From Phycisphaeraceae bacterium D3-23 (lineage in GTDB: Bacteria; Planctomycetota; Phycisphaerae; Phycisphaerales; Phycisphaeraceae): a stretch of 64,000 nt of DNA. Shown in pieces: positions 36,401-44,682 of the stretch (its first letter is position 1; every line of letters begins with the position of its first letter). The stretch lies in the NCBI GenBank assembly GCA_039555135.1, contig CP114179.1:4555880-4619879 (forward strand). Direction: 5' to 3'. The notes beneath the pieces were generated by a model, which ran no database searches, had not been told where the DNA came from, and worked only from the letters and a program-made list of their open reading frames with translations. The position numbers and the translations under genes were made by a program.

Positions 36401-36925
36401 TTAGTCGAGGCCTGCGAGGATCTGGTCGACGTTATCGACGGTGAGGTTTTCGTGGAGTTTTTCGTTAACCAGGGCGCATGGCGCGCCGCCGCAGGCGCCG
36501 ATGCACTCGACGTTCATGAGGGTGAACTTGCCGTCGTCAGTGGTTTCGCCGGGGACGATGCCGAGCGTCTCGCTGAGTTTGTCGACGAGTTGGATGTTAC
36601 CCATGATCTCGCAGGAGATGGACTGGCAGACCCAGACGGTGTACTTGCCCCGGGGGTGGAGGAAGAACTCTTCGTAGAACGTCGCGGTGTCCATCACGGC
36701 CGAGGCGGGGATGCCCAGGAACTCGGCGGCCTCTTCCATCGCCTGGACGGGGAGCCAGTTGTGGTCGTGCTGGATCGCGTGGAGCAGCGGGATCGTCGCC
36801 GCCTGCCGGGTGGGGTAGCGCGGGATGATCTCGGCCTCGAAGTGGTCCTTGGTCTCTTGGGAGAGGTAGGGTTCTTCGCGCTTGTCGGCGATCGGGGCGG
36901 ACGAGTTTTTAGTGATCCAAGCCAT
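36401..36925 (-). CDS. nuoE: NADH-quinone oxidoreductase subunit E
   Basis: 174 aa, thioredoxin-like [2Fe-2S] subunit. Cys ligands C100, C105 (VCQSISC) and C141, C145 (CIGACGGAP). N-terminal helix bundle PLLHAIQHDHNWLPVQAMEEAA and MDTATFYEEFFLHPRG are standard. Between nuoD (upstream) and nuoF. Confidence 0.94.
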   Translation of the reverse strand: MAWITKNSSAPIADKREEPYLSQETKDHFEAEIIPRYPTRQAATIPLLHAIQHDHNWLPVQAMEEAAEFLGIPASAVMDTATFYEEFFLHPRGKYTVWVCQSISCEIMGNIQLVDKLSETLGIVPGETTDDGKFTLMNVECIGACGGAPCALVNEKLHENLTVDNVDQILAGLD

Positions 36926-36942
36926 GGGGGTCGCTTCGCTCC

Positions 36943-37022
36943 AATGGCGAATGTCGAATGCACGAATGTCGAAAACAGATAATCGCGCTAGTTCGTCATT
37001 CGTGCATTCGTCCTTCGTGCAT
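36943..37022. repeat. Family C palindromic element (copy 1) between nuoD and nuoE
   Basis: Left arm AATGGCGAATGTCGAATGCA (from 36943) and a degenerate inverse right arm (36990-37022) with GCATTCGT and TTCGTGCATT. Same design as copy 2 at 38394-38535. It fills the 102-bp nuoD-nuoE spacer. Confidence 0.7.
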
Positions 37023-37027
37023 TTGCC

Positions 37028-38311
37028 TTACCGGTCCAACTCCGCCGCGATGATGTTGATCGAGCCGAGCACGGCGACCGCGTCGGCCAGCAGGTGGCCT
37101 TCGAGCATCTTCGAGAAGCAGGCGTAGTTGATGAAGCTCGGCGGGCGGGTGCGGGCGCGCCACGGGTTTGGCCCGCCGTCGGCGACGATGTAGTAGCCCA
37201 GCTCGCCGTTTGCGGACTCGACGCAGCCGTAGACCTCGTTGATGGGCGCTTCCCAGCCGCGGTTGGTCATGACCAGCTCGAAGTGCTGGATGAGCCCTTC
37301 GATCGAGCCGTAGACCTGTTCCTTATCGGGCAGCACGGCCTTGCCGTCGACATAGGTGTTCATCGGGCCGCCGGGGATGTTTTCGATCAGTTGTTCGATG
37401 ATGTGGATGGACTGCTTGATCTCTTCGACACGGACGAGGAAGCGGCCAAACACGTCGCCGGTCGTGGCGAGCGGGACCTTGAAGTTGACCGCCGCGCTGC
37501 CCTGGCCGTCCCAGTTGTCTTTGTAGCAGAGGTAGGGGGTGTCCTTGCGGACGTCGCGTTTGACGTTCGAGGCGCGGGCGAGCGGGCCGGTGAGGGACCA
37601 GCCGATGGCTTCTTCGCGGGTGACGACGCCGATGCCCTCGGTGCGGTCGCGGAAGATGCGGTTTTTGTTAAGGAGGCCTTCGAGGTCGTCGATGGCGGGG
37701 GGGAGCTGCTCGCGGATGAAGGTGGTGACCATCTTGACGAACATGTCCTGGTCGGGCAGGTCCATCATGGTGCCGCCGACGCGGGTGTAGTCGGGGTGGA
37801 AGCGTTGGCCGGAGATGAAGTCGATGATGTCGTAGATGCGTTCGCGTTCGTTGAAGCCGTAGAGGAATCCGGTGAACGCCCCGAGGTCGAGCGCGGCCGC
37901 GCCGACGCACATGAGGTGGTTCTGGATGCGGCCCAGCTCGGAGAGGATCGTGCGGACGACCTTGCACCGCGGGGTGATGTCGATGTCGAAGAGTTTTTCG
38001 ACGGCGTGGTGCCAGGCGATGTCGTTGGCGATGGGCGAGACGTAGTCCATGCGCGAGACGATGGTGACGTACTGGTTGTAGTCGAGGGCCTCGCCGAGTT
38101 TTTCGAAGCCGGAGTGGAGGTAGCCGATGTGGGGGGTCGCGCGGGCGATGCGTTCGCCGTCGAGCTCCATGACAATGCGGAGGGTGGTGTGGGTAGCGGG
38201 GTGCTGCGGGCCGAAGTTGAGGGTCCAGCGGTCGCCCGGGAGGTGTTCACGGTCCTTGAGGTAGGGCGTGGTCTCGACGTCGAGGTCGATGGGCTTGAGG
38301 TCGTAGGGCAT
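37028..38311 (-). CDS. nuoD: NADH-quinone oxidoreductase subunit D
   Basis: 427 aa from ATG 38311, 49-kDa quinone-site subunit. Motifs: FGPQHPATHTTLR near residue 33, HIGYLHSGFEKLGEALDYNQ, YVSPIANDIAWH, and a C-terminal NRGWEAPINEVYGCVESANGELGYYI. An upstream in-frame extension to 38500 reads through palindromic element C and is unlikely. No strong ribosome site. NuoA, B and C are not next to it. Confidence 0.94.
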   Translation of the reverse strand: MPYDLKPIDLDVETTPYLKDREHLPGDRWTLNFGPQHPATHTTLRIVMELDGERIARATPHIGYLHSGFEKLGEALDYNQYVTIVSRMDYVSPIANDIAWHHAVEKLFDIDITPRCKVVRTILSELGRIQNHLMCVGAAALDLGAFTGFLYGFNERERIYDIIDFISGQRFHPDYTRVGGTMMDLPDQDMFVKMVTTFIREQLPPAIDDLEGLLNKNRIFRDRTEGIGVVTREEAIGWSLTGPLARASNVKRDVRKDTPYLCYKDNWDGQGSAAVNFKVPLATTGDVFGRFLVRVEEIKQSIHIIEQLIENIPGGPMNTYVDGKAVLPDKEQVYGSIEGLIQHFELVMTNRGWEAPINEVYGCVESANGELGYYIVADGGPNPWRARTRPPSFINYACFSKMLEGHLLADAVAVLGSINIIAAELDR

Positions 38312-38393
38312 GGGGGGCTCGGGCGCGAGGGGGCCGGGTCGAGACCGCATTGTAGGCCTTGTGGGGTGTGCGTCCAGCGAGGGGCGAAGGGAG

Positions 38394-38535
38394 AATGCTC
38401 GAATGTCGAATGCGCGAATGTCGAAAGAAATCCCAATGAGCAAGTCCCAATGAATCGGAGCGAGAGGGCGCGGGGCTTCGGTCATTTGAGATTTTGTCAT
38501 TTCTTCGACATTCGCGCATTCGACATTCGTGCATT
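38394..38535. repeat. Family C palindromic element (copy 2), upstream of nuoD and queG
   Basis: 142 bp. Arms 38394-38425 and 38504-38535 (32 nt) are inverted repeats with one mismatch, containing GAATGTCGAATGCGCGAATG. It sits in the divergent nuoD/queG spacer, so the promoters of both genes must lie in or beside it. Confidence 0.85.
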
Positions 38536-38556
38536 GAGTGAGACTACACTTGAGGG

Positions 38557-39771
38557 ATGGATGGGTCGGCTATCGAGACACACGGCGAGGAACAAGCGGC
38601 GGATGCAGTGCGGGCGCTCGCGGAGGGCTTGGGCTTCGCGCTGTCGGGTGTCGCGCCGGCGGCGCGCTCGGCGTATGCGGAGCACTTGTCGCGGTGGCTG
38701 GCGGCGGGTAAGCACGGGGAGATGCACTACCTGGCCGAGCACGCGGCGCTGCGGGTGGACCCCCGGGAACTGGTGCCGGGCGCGCGGTGTGTGATTGTGG
38801 TGGCGGATGCTTATCCGGGGAAGTGGCCCAGCGGCCTAGTGGCCGAGCGGCCCAGTGGGCGGGAACAAGACCCTTCGGATGCGCAACACTTGACCACTGG
38901 GCCACTCGACCACTCGACCACTTCCCCCGCGGGCCGGATCGCCAAGTACGCCCACGGCGACGATTACCACAAAACGATTAAGAAGCGGCTGCACACGCTC
39001 GCCAACACGCTGGCTGAAGCGTATCCGGGGCACACGTTCCGCGCGACGGTCGATACTGCGCCGATCTTTGAGCGCGAGCTGGCGACGTCGGCCGGGCTTG
39101 GGTGGACGGGTAAGCACACACTGATGATCCACCCTCGCCACGGGTCGTACTTCCTCCTGGGCACGCTGGTCACGACGCTCGACATCGCGACGAGTGAACA
39201 GCTCGGCTACCCCGCGCCGCTGTCGCCGCCGACGGACCACTGCGGGTCGTGTACGCGGTGCATCGATGCGTGCCCGACGGACGCGATCGCGGCCGAGGGC
39301 TACTCGGTCGATGGGACGCGCTGCATCAGCTACCTGACGATCGAGCACCGCAGCACGATCGACCCCGCGCTGTTCGCGGGGATGGGCGACTGGCTGGCGG
39401 GCTGCGACATCTGCCAGGATGTCTGCCCGCACAACCGGCGCCGGCTCGCGGGCACCGACCCGCCTTCAAGCGAGGGCGGCCCGCTGCCCATCCACCCGCG
39501 CTACACCCCAAGCCATCATGGCCCCACGCTCAAACTCATCGACATCCTCCACTGGACCGAAGACGACCGCCGACGCGTGCTGATCGGCTCGGCCCTCAAA
39601 CGCATCAAGCTCGACATGTGGCACCGCAACGCGCTGATCGCGGCGGGCAACGCGCTGCGGGTGAGCGATGATGCCGTGCTGCGTGAGCGTGTCGAAGCGA
39701 TGGCGCGTGACGAAGGGTTGACAGAGATGGTGCGCGTGACAGCGGTAGATGTACTGGCCCAGCTCCAATAG
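38557..39771 (+). CDS. queG: Epoxyqueuosine reductase with an in-frame repeat insertion
   Basis: 404 aa, reduces epoxyqueuosine to queuosine in tRNA; cobalamin-dependent, with two [4Fe-4S] clusters. Clusters: CGSCTRCIDACPTDAI near residue 228 and CDICQDVCPHNRR near 285; ATVDTAPIFERELA and KHTLMIHPRHGSYF mark the catalytic domain. Residues ~89-123 (KWPSGLVAERPSGRE ... DHSTTSP) come from palindromic element B between VADAYPG and GRIAKYAHGDDYHK, where the family has a short linker. The stop TAG lies in another palindrome. Confidence 0.9.
   Translation: MDGSAIETHGEEQAADAVRALAEGLGFALSGVAPAARSAYAEHLSRWLAAGKHGEMHYLAEHAALRVDPRELVPGARCVIVVADAYPGKWPSGLVAERPSGREQDPSDAQHLTTGPLDHSTTSPAGRIAKYAHGDDYHKTIKKRLHTLANTLAEAYPGHTFRATVDTAPIFERELATSAGLGWTGKHTLMIHPRHGSYFLLGTLVTTLDIATSEQLGYPAPLSPPTDHCGSCTRCIDACPTDAIAAEGYSVDGTRCISYLTIEHRSTIDPALFAGMGDWLAGCDICQDVCPHNRRRLAGTDPPSSEGGPLPIHPRYTPSHHGPTLKLIDILHWTEDDRRRVLIGSALKRIKLDMWHRNALIAAGNALRVSDDAVLRERVEAMARDEGLTEMVRVTAVDVLAQLQ
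38821..38923. repeat. Family B palindromic element inside queG
   Basis: 103 bp. Left arm AAGTGGCCCAGCGGCCTAGT... (38821-38858) and right arm CCACTGGGCCACTCGACCAC...TT (38894-38923) are imperfect inverses. The queG frame is open through it. Confidence 0.8.
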
Positions 39772-39851
39772 CCGCATCGCTACGCGATGCCGGTGGCTTT
39801 TGCGCACGGATTCAAGACAAAAACTCCGGCGTTGCGTAGCAACGCGGCTAT
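39768..39851. repeat. Palindromic element overlapping the queG stop codon
   Basis: 84 bp. Left arm ATAGCCGCATCGCTACGCGA (39768 onward) and right arm ...GTAGCAACGCGGCTAT (to 39851) are inverse with about 22 of 26 positions matching; each arm is also a small hairpin. The stop TAG (39769-39771) is inside the left arm. Confidence 0.75.
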
Positions 39852-39889
39852 TCATTCATGTCAGTACCGCACTTTTCGTGGGTCTTCTT

Positions 39890-41146
39890 CTACTGTCCCA
39901 ACTGCCCGCGGATCAGCCCCAGCTCGCGCTCGCTGAGCCCTTCCTGCGTCAGGTCCAGCGTCACGGCGGGCAGCCAGAAGCCGCCGACGACCTCGTACCC
40001 TAGCTGCTCAAACGCACGCTCCTCCATATCCGCCATGTGACCGGCCCCGTAGAACACCGCGATCGACTCGGCGTCGGTCCCTTCATCGAGCAATGCCTTG
40101 AGGTCATCAATCACCACCTGATTGCGCAGGTCGATGATGACGCGGTCAAACCCCTCACCGAGCACCGCGCCCGCGTCCTGCGCGGGGCCCGCCTCGCCCA
40201 GCGTCCGGACGAGCATCATCTTCGCCATCGTCCGCATCATCGGCGACGCGTTCAGGAACTGCTCCATCCCCTTCATCACCATCACGACGTTGGGGTCTTC
40301 GCCGTTGAGAAGGCCTTCGAGCATCGCGCTGGTCGCGGAATCCTCTTCCCCAAGCTCGGCCGCGACATCGTCCCACGCCATGTCGCTGTTCACCCACGTC
40401 GCCTGGTCGGTCAGCATCCGCTCGCCCTGGAAGCTGAGCCCCATGACGTTGGCGATCGTGTCGTAGAGCGACGGCGCGGCCGCGTCGTCGTCCAACTCGA
40501 CTTCGTAGCGCAGGTCCGCATCGATGCCCTCGCCGCCCGCCTCACCGTCCGCGCCGTAGCTCGTGACCGCGGTGATCACGGCGTTTTCATCGACCTCGAC
40601 GTTGACCGCACGCCCCCACGCATCCGCCGACGCCACACGCAGCTTGCGCATCAGGACCGCATCAAACACCGCGCCGTCATTTGCCATCAGCGCCGCGAGC
40701 GCACCCGGCGCTTCGCCGACGTGCTCCGCATAGCGCTCGACCATCGACGCCATGAAACGCAACCGCCGATCCGTCCGCAGCACCTTGTCCTCATCCGTGC
40801 CCGGCTCGATGTCGCCTTCGCCCGGCCCACCGACGCCCTCGTACAACACCAGGTCCTGCCCATCCAGGAAGTTCTGCAACGCCGTGTAGTACGCTTCGTC
40901 CCCGACATGCACCGCGCCGACCAGCAAAATCGTCGGCCCATCGCCCTCCACCGGCACGAGGAACCGCGTCGCGATGTCCAGCCGGACCGTGTCGTGCTCG
41001 CCGACCACCGTCCGCGTCCAAGGGCCTGAAGATTCAAAACCCTCGACTTCCTGCGCAGCCGAAGCAGTCGCAGGGCCAATTAACATCGCGCCGCCAATCG
41101 CACAGGCGGCCAACGAACGAACAGTAGAAGCAGGGGGGTTGAACAA
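39890..41146 (-). CDS. TraB/GumN-like exported protein
   Basis: 418 aa from TTG 41146, with GGAG 8 nt upstream; signal peptide follows (STVRSLAACAIGGAMLIGPATASA). The early motif ILLVGAVHVGDEAYYTALQNFLDGQDLVLYEGV and late AVFYGAGHMADMEERAFEQLG match the TraB/GumN (ChaN-related) pattern of paired GxxH motifs. The middle is Met/Ala-rich with acidic loops. Probable periplasmic metal-dependent hydrolase or protease-like protein; activity not known. Confidence 0.65.
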   Translation of the reverse strand: MFNPPASTVRSLAACAIGGAMLIGPATASAAQEVEGFESSGPWTRTVVGEHDTVRLDIATRFLVPVEGDGPTILLVGAVHVGDEAYYTALQNFLDGQDLVLYEGVGGPGEGDIEPGTDEDKVLRTDRRLRFMASMVERYAEHVGEAPGALAALMANDGAVFDAVLMRKLRVASADAWGRAVNVEVDENAVITAVTSYGADGEAGGEGIDADLRYEVELDDDAAAPSLYDTIANVMGLSFQGERMLTDQATWVNSDMAWDDVAAELGEEDSATSAMLEGLLNGEDPNVVMVMKGMEQFLNASPMMRTMAKMMLVRTLGEAGPAQDAGAVLGEGFDRVIIDLRNQVVIDDLKALLDEGTDAESIAVFYGAGHMADMEERAFEQLGYEVVGGFWLPAVTLDLTQEGLSERELGLIRGQLGQ

Positions 41147-41302
41147 AGCGGTCGCTCCGGGTGGGTATCGAAAAGCTGGGCAAACGATACTACGCCCGGG
41201 CGGCGGCTGGGTTGCGAAATCGCAACAAAAGGTGGGCCGGCCAGTTTGTCGGAGCACGAAGCGTAAGCGAGTGAATCTACCCCGCATGCCGCCAACACGC
41301 GC

Positions 41303-41947
41303 TCATGCGTCGTGCTCGGCCAGCAGGTCATCGTCCGCCTTGGGCGGCGCCCCCGTCCGCCTTGGCCAGAGCCCGAGCAGGATGAGCAGGGCCCCAAACC
41401 CCGCGACCCACGGCCGATGCTCGCCCGTCGCATACGTCAGCAGCCGGGTTTGCCTTGGCCGCGCTGCCGGGGCGGGTTCCTCGGCCAGCAGGTCGGGCCG
41501 GCTGAGCCACTGCTCGATGCTGCCGCCGTCGGTCCAGAGGTCCGCCGCCTGCCGGATCGCGTCGGGGTCCGGGCTGTCGATGATCGCCGCCAAATCCCGC
41601 GGCCCGGCCTGCGCGACGCTCGTCCCGACCGGCCGAAGACGCAGCTCGGTCAGCGCCAGCCGCTCGATCAGCACCGGGTCGTCGTCCGCCAGTGCCGCGT
41701 GGAACTGCTGGTATCGGCCGTGCTCGTCGGCGAGCGTCTGGGCCTTGGCTTCGAGGACCCGCCGCTGGTCTTGCAGGTCGAGCGTCTTGAGGTAGGCCGG
41801 GATCAGCCCCGCCGCGCCGATCGCCGCGACGCCGACGATCACGAAGATCCAGCCCAGAAAACCGCCGACTACCGCATCGACCTTGCCCGGGGGCTTGGGG
41901 TCGCGGCTGGCGCGGTACTGCTCGTAGCTGGCGCGTGGGCGGTCCAT
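41303..41947 (-). CDS. Hypothetical membrane protein with a coiled-coil
   Basis: 214 aa from ATG 41947. Cytoplasmic N-terminus, TM helix at ~30-52 (VGGFLGWIFVIVGVAAIGAAGLIPAYL), a short coiled coil (LQDQRRVLEAKAQTLADEHGRYQQF), a mixed region, and a second TM near the end (WVAGFGALLILLGLWP). No family recognised. Divergent from miaB. Confidence 0.6.
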   Translation of the reverse strand: MDRPRASYEQYRASRDPKPPGKVDAVVGGFLGWIFVIVGVAAIGAAGLIPAYLKTLDLQDQRRVLEAKAQTLADEHGRYQQFHAALADDDPVLIERLALTELRLRPVGTSVAQAGPRDLAAIIDSPDPDAIRQAADLWTDGGSIEQWLSRPDLLAEEPAPAARPRQTRLLTYATGEHRPWVAGFGALLILLGLWPRRTGAPPKADDDLLAEHDA

Positions 41948-42009
41948 GACGTACAAAGCGTATCGGGCGGATTCCCCCTTTGCAGCGACTTTTTCGAAAA
42001 CTCAAGAAG

Positions 42010-42030
42010 CCCACCGATTCCATCTGTGGG
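42010..42030. repeat. Dispersed CCCACGGAT-type hairpin
   Basis: CCCACCGAT-TCC-ATCTGTGGG, imperfect copy of the hairpin at 5061-5081 and 60855-60875, in the leader of miaB. Confidence 0.6.
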
Positions 42031-42109
42031 TGCGTTCGCGCTGCTTACGAATCGCCCAGCGGTTACGATACCCCGTTCGCCCCGCCCCCCCAACCCCGCA
42101 GACCCCGCC

Positions 42110-43897
42110 GTGCCCGAAATCCCCCTCCAACAATTCGGCCGACCTACCCAGGCCGACACCCCCGGCTGCGCCACCGACCCCGACGCGGCCCAAGTCTTAC
42201 TCCCCGATGTTGACATCGACAGCGCGGAAGAAACTTCCGGGGGCGGGCCGAGCGTCTACCTTGAGACCTTCGGCTGCCAGATGAACGTCCTGGACAGCCA
42301 GCTCGTCGTCAGCCAGCTCCGCGGCCTGGGCTACCGCTTCATCGGCGACTGGAAGCGGGCGGATGTCGTCCTCTACAACACCTGCTCCGTCCGCGAGCAG
42401 GCGGAGAACAAGGTCTGGTCCCGCGTCGGCATCGTCGGCAAACACAAACAGGAACACCCCGGCGTCGTGCTCGGCGTCATCGGCTGCATGGCCGAACGCG
42501 ACGGCGTCGACATGACCAAACGCTACCCGCAGATCGACCTGCTCTGCGGCCCGGGCGAGCTCGACAAGGTCCCGCTCCTCATCGACAACGTCTTCAAAAC
42601 CAAACTCCCAGACGACGCAAACCGCCGGGCCACGCCCGGGGGCCAGCCCAACAACTCGCTGCAGACCGTCGCCCTCCAAGGCAACACCCACCGCCGCAGC
42701 TCCACCCTCTCCGCCGCGAGCGACAAGCTCGAACTGATCGACCTCTCACGCAGCTTCATCTCGGCGGATACGGAGTTGCCGGGCGAACATATTCCGGGGG
42801 CAGGACGCAGCGCCTACGTCCGCATCACCCGCGGCTGCAACAAACTCTGCACCTACTGCGTCGTCCCCAACACCCGCGGCGCCGAGGTCCACCGCCACCC
42901 CGACCACATTGTCGACGAGTGCAAAAAACTCGCCGACCAGGGCGTGATCGAAGTCACGCTGCTGGGCCAAACCGTCAACCACTACCACTACGACCAGAGC
43001 GCAGCCGTCAAGGCCGACGGCGTCTGGCAGCCCCAGGTCGGCACCGTCATCAGCCCCAACAAAGGCACCGGCGGCCCCTCGCCCACCTTCAACGACACCA
43101 CCACCAGCTTCGCCGACCTGCTCTGGCGCATCCACGAAGAAGTCCCCACCATCGCCCGACTCCGCTTCGTCACCTCCCTCCCCCGCGACTTCGGCGACGA
43201 CATCCTCCAGGTCATGCGCGACGCCCCACGCATCTGCCGATACCTCCACCTCCCCGTGCAGTCCGGCAGCAACCGCGTCCTCGCCAAAATGAACCGCGGC
43301 TACCGCGTCGAGCAGTACCGCGACTTGATCGACAGAGTGAGACATTTTCTTCCGGGTGCGACATTGGCGACGGATATCATTGTCGGATTTCCGGGGGAAA
43401 CCGAGGCCGACTTCGAGCAAACCGCCGACCTCATGCGCTACGCGAAGTACAAGAACAGCTTCATCTTCAAGTACTCCCCACGCCCCGGCACGACCGCCTA
43501 CGACCGCATCCCCGACGACATCCCCGACGATGTCAAACGCCGACGCAACAACGCGCTGCTCGCGCTCCAGACCGACCTAAGCACCGAGGTCCACGCCCGC
43601 TTCGTCGGCCAAACCGTCAGCGTCTTCGTCGAAGGCGTCAGCCAAAAAGTCCGCCGCGCCGCCGAACGGGCCGTAACGAGCCGCGACCGTCAGGGAGCGG
43701 ACGAATCGCTTGGTCAAGACCCGCCGGCAGGTCCGCTCCCTCACGGTCGCGGCTCGTCCGAAACCACCCAACTCTCGGGCCGAACCGACGGCGACCTCAT
43801 CACCCTCTTCGAAGGCCATCCCGACCTCGTCGGCCAAATCGTCAACGTCAACGTCACCGAGTCCGCCCCCCTGAGTCTGAGCGGGGAGCTGCTGTAA
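42110..43897 (+). CDS. miaB: tRNA-2-methylthio-N6-dimethylallyladenosine synthase with an in-frame repeat insertion
   Basis: 595 aa from GTG 42110; the usual size is about 450-470. N-terminal UPF0004 domain with Cys motifs ETFGCQMNVLDSQ, YNTCSVREQA and GCMAER; radical-SAM motif RGCNKLCTYCVVPNTRG (Cx3Cx2C) near residue 235. The C-terminal TRAM domain (HARFVGQTVSVFVEGVSQK ... QLSGRTDGDLITLFEG ... LVGQIVNVNVTES) is interrupted at about residues 520-550 by peptide TSRDRQGAD...LPHGRGSSE, encoded by the element at 43676-43757. Other insertions (~165-225 and ~290-325) also lengthen it. The radical-SAM core is intact. Confidence 0.92.
   Translation: MPEIPLQQFGRPTQADTPGCATDPDAAQVLLPDVDIDSAEETSGGGPSVYLETFGCQMNVLDSQLVVSQLRGLGYRFIGDWKRADVVLYNTCSVREQAENKVWSRVGIVGKHKQEHPGVVLGVIGCMAERDGVDMTKRYPQIDLLCGPGELDKVPLLIDNVFKTKLPDDANRRATPGGQPNNSLQTVALQGNTHRRSSTLSAASDKLELIDLSRSFISADTELPGEHIPGAGRSAYVRITRGCNKLCTYCVVPNTRGAEVHRHPDHIVDECKKLADQGVIEVTLLGQTVNHYHYDQSAAVKADGVWQPQVGTVISPNKGTGGPSPTFNDTTTSFADLLWRIHEEVPTIARLRFVTSLPRDFGDDILQVMRDAPRICRYLHLPVQSGSNRVLAKMNRGYRVEQYRDLIDRVRHFLPGATLATDIIVGFPGETEADFEQTADLMRYAKYKNSFIFKYSPRPGTTAYDRIPDDIPDDVKRRRNNALLALQTDLSTEVHARFVGQTVSVFVEGVSQKVRRAAERAVTSRDRQGADESLGQDPPAGPLPHGRGSSETTQLSGRTDGDLITLFEGHPDLVGQIVNVNVTESAPLSLSGELL
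43676..43757. repeat. Family A palindromic element inside miaB
   Basis: 82 bp; arms 43676-43702 and 43731-43757 differ at one base as inverse repeats; 28-nt loop. Same length as the copy in the serine hydrolase gene. Confidence 0.87.
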
Positions 43898-43933
43898 GCG
43901 ACATCTCAACGCAACTCCCAAGGAGACGCCCAC

Positions 43934-44422
43934 ATGGAATCCGCTGCGCCCTCACGCTTCACCATGCTCTGGGTCTGGGTCGTCCTCATCCTCATCCTCA
44001 CGTGCCTGGGTTTCTTCTTCTACGGCCGGGTGCTCGACGGCTACAAGGCCGCACGCCTGCTCGCCGGCCACGACACCGCCCAGGGCGTCATCACCCAGGG
44101 CGGCTTCCCCCGCAACCCCGCCAAGTACCGCGTCGCCATCGATGGCCAGTCGTACACCGGCCAGGCCGGCCAACAAGGCCAGGGCGAACAGATCGACATC
44201 GCCTACCTGCCAAACGACCCGTCCTCCAACCGCCCCAAGGACGGGCTCTGGTTTGACGCGGTCGCCGGCGGCGCGATCGCGCTCGCCATCCCGATTGTGC
44301 TGGGCTACATCTTCCTGACCCGCAACCAGTCCATCAGCCCCGCCGTCGCCGAGATCCAAAGCCAGGCGAAACTCGACAAAGCAAAAGCCGACCGCGACGC
44401 GCTCCCCCCACACCACGACTAA
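43934..44422 (+). CDS. DUF3592-like membrane protein
   Basis: 162 aa. TM helix ~13-32 (VWVVLILILTCLGFFFYG), a small beta-rich loop (ARLLAGHDTAQGVITQGGFPRNPAKYRVAIDGQSYTG) and a second TM ~112-130. The layout and the YRVAIDGQSYTG ... IDIAYLPNDPS segment resemble DUF3592 proteins. Function unknown. Starts 36 bp after miaB, same strand, with AGGAG-type site. Confidence 0.6.
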   Translation: MESAAPSRFTMLWVWVVLILILTCLGFFFYGRVLDGYKAARLLAGHDTAQGVITQGGFPRNPAKYRVAIDGQSYTGQAGQQGQGEQIDIAYLPNDPSSNRPKDGLWFDAVAGGAIALAIPIVLGYIFLTRNQSISPAVAEIQSQAKLDKAKADRDALPPHHD

Positions 44423-44474
44423 CGGCGGGTGGCCGCGGCTTTGTTGGCACAAACCGAGGGCTGACGCCGCTCTC

Positions 44475-44657
44475 CTAAATCTGCACCAGCAGGGGCAAAG
44501 CGATAAACGCGAAACCCAGCAGCAGCACGCCCAGCACAATCATCGCGATCGCAACGCCGGGCGACGTCTCTTTGCCCGGCTTCTCCTTCCCCAACAGCGC
44601 GATGACGCCGCCCGCGATCAAGCCGGCAGACATGACCAGGATGCCGATCTGCATCAT
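44475..44657 (-). CDS. Small two-helix membrane protein
   Basis: 60 aa, two hydrophobic helices (IGILVMSAGLIAGGVIALL and VAIAMIVLGVLLLGFAFIALPLL) around a short KEKPGKETSPG loop. No recognised family. Located just downstream of the metallophosphoesterase gene on the same strand. Confidence 0.55.
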   Translation of the reverse strand: MMQIGILVMSAGLIAGGVIALLGKEKPGKETSPGVAIAMIVLGVLLLGFAFIALPLLVQI

Positions 44658-44682
44658 GGGAGAGCCCTCTCAGTGTTTCAGT

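Noticed and set aside
37094..38794. 566-codon plus-strand ORF over nuoD
   Set aside because: Antisense of nuoD and spans palindromic element C.
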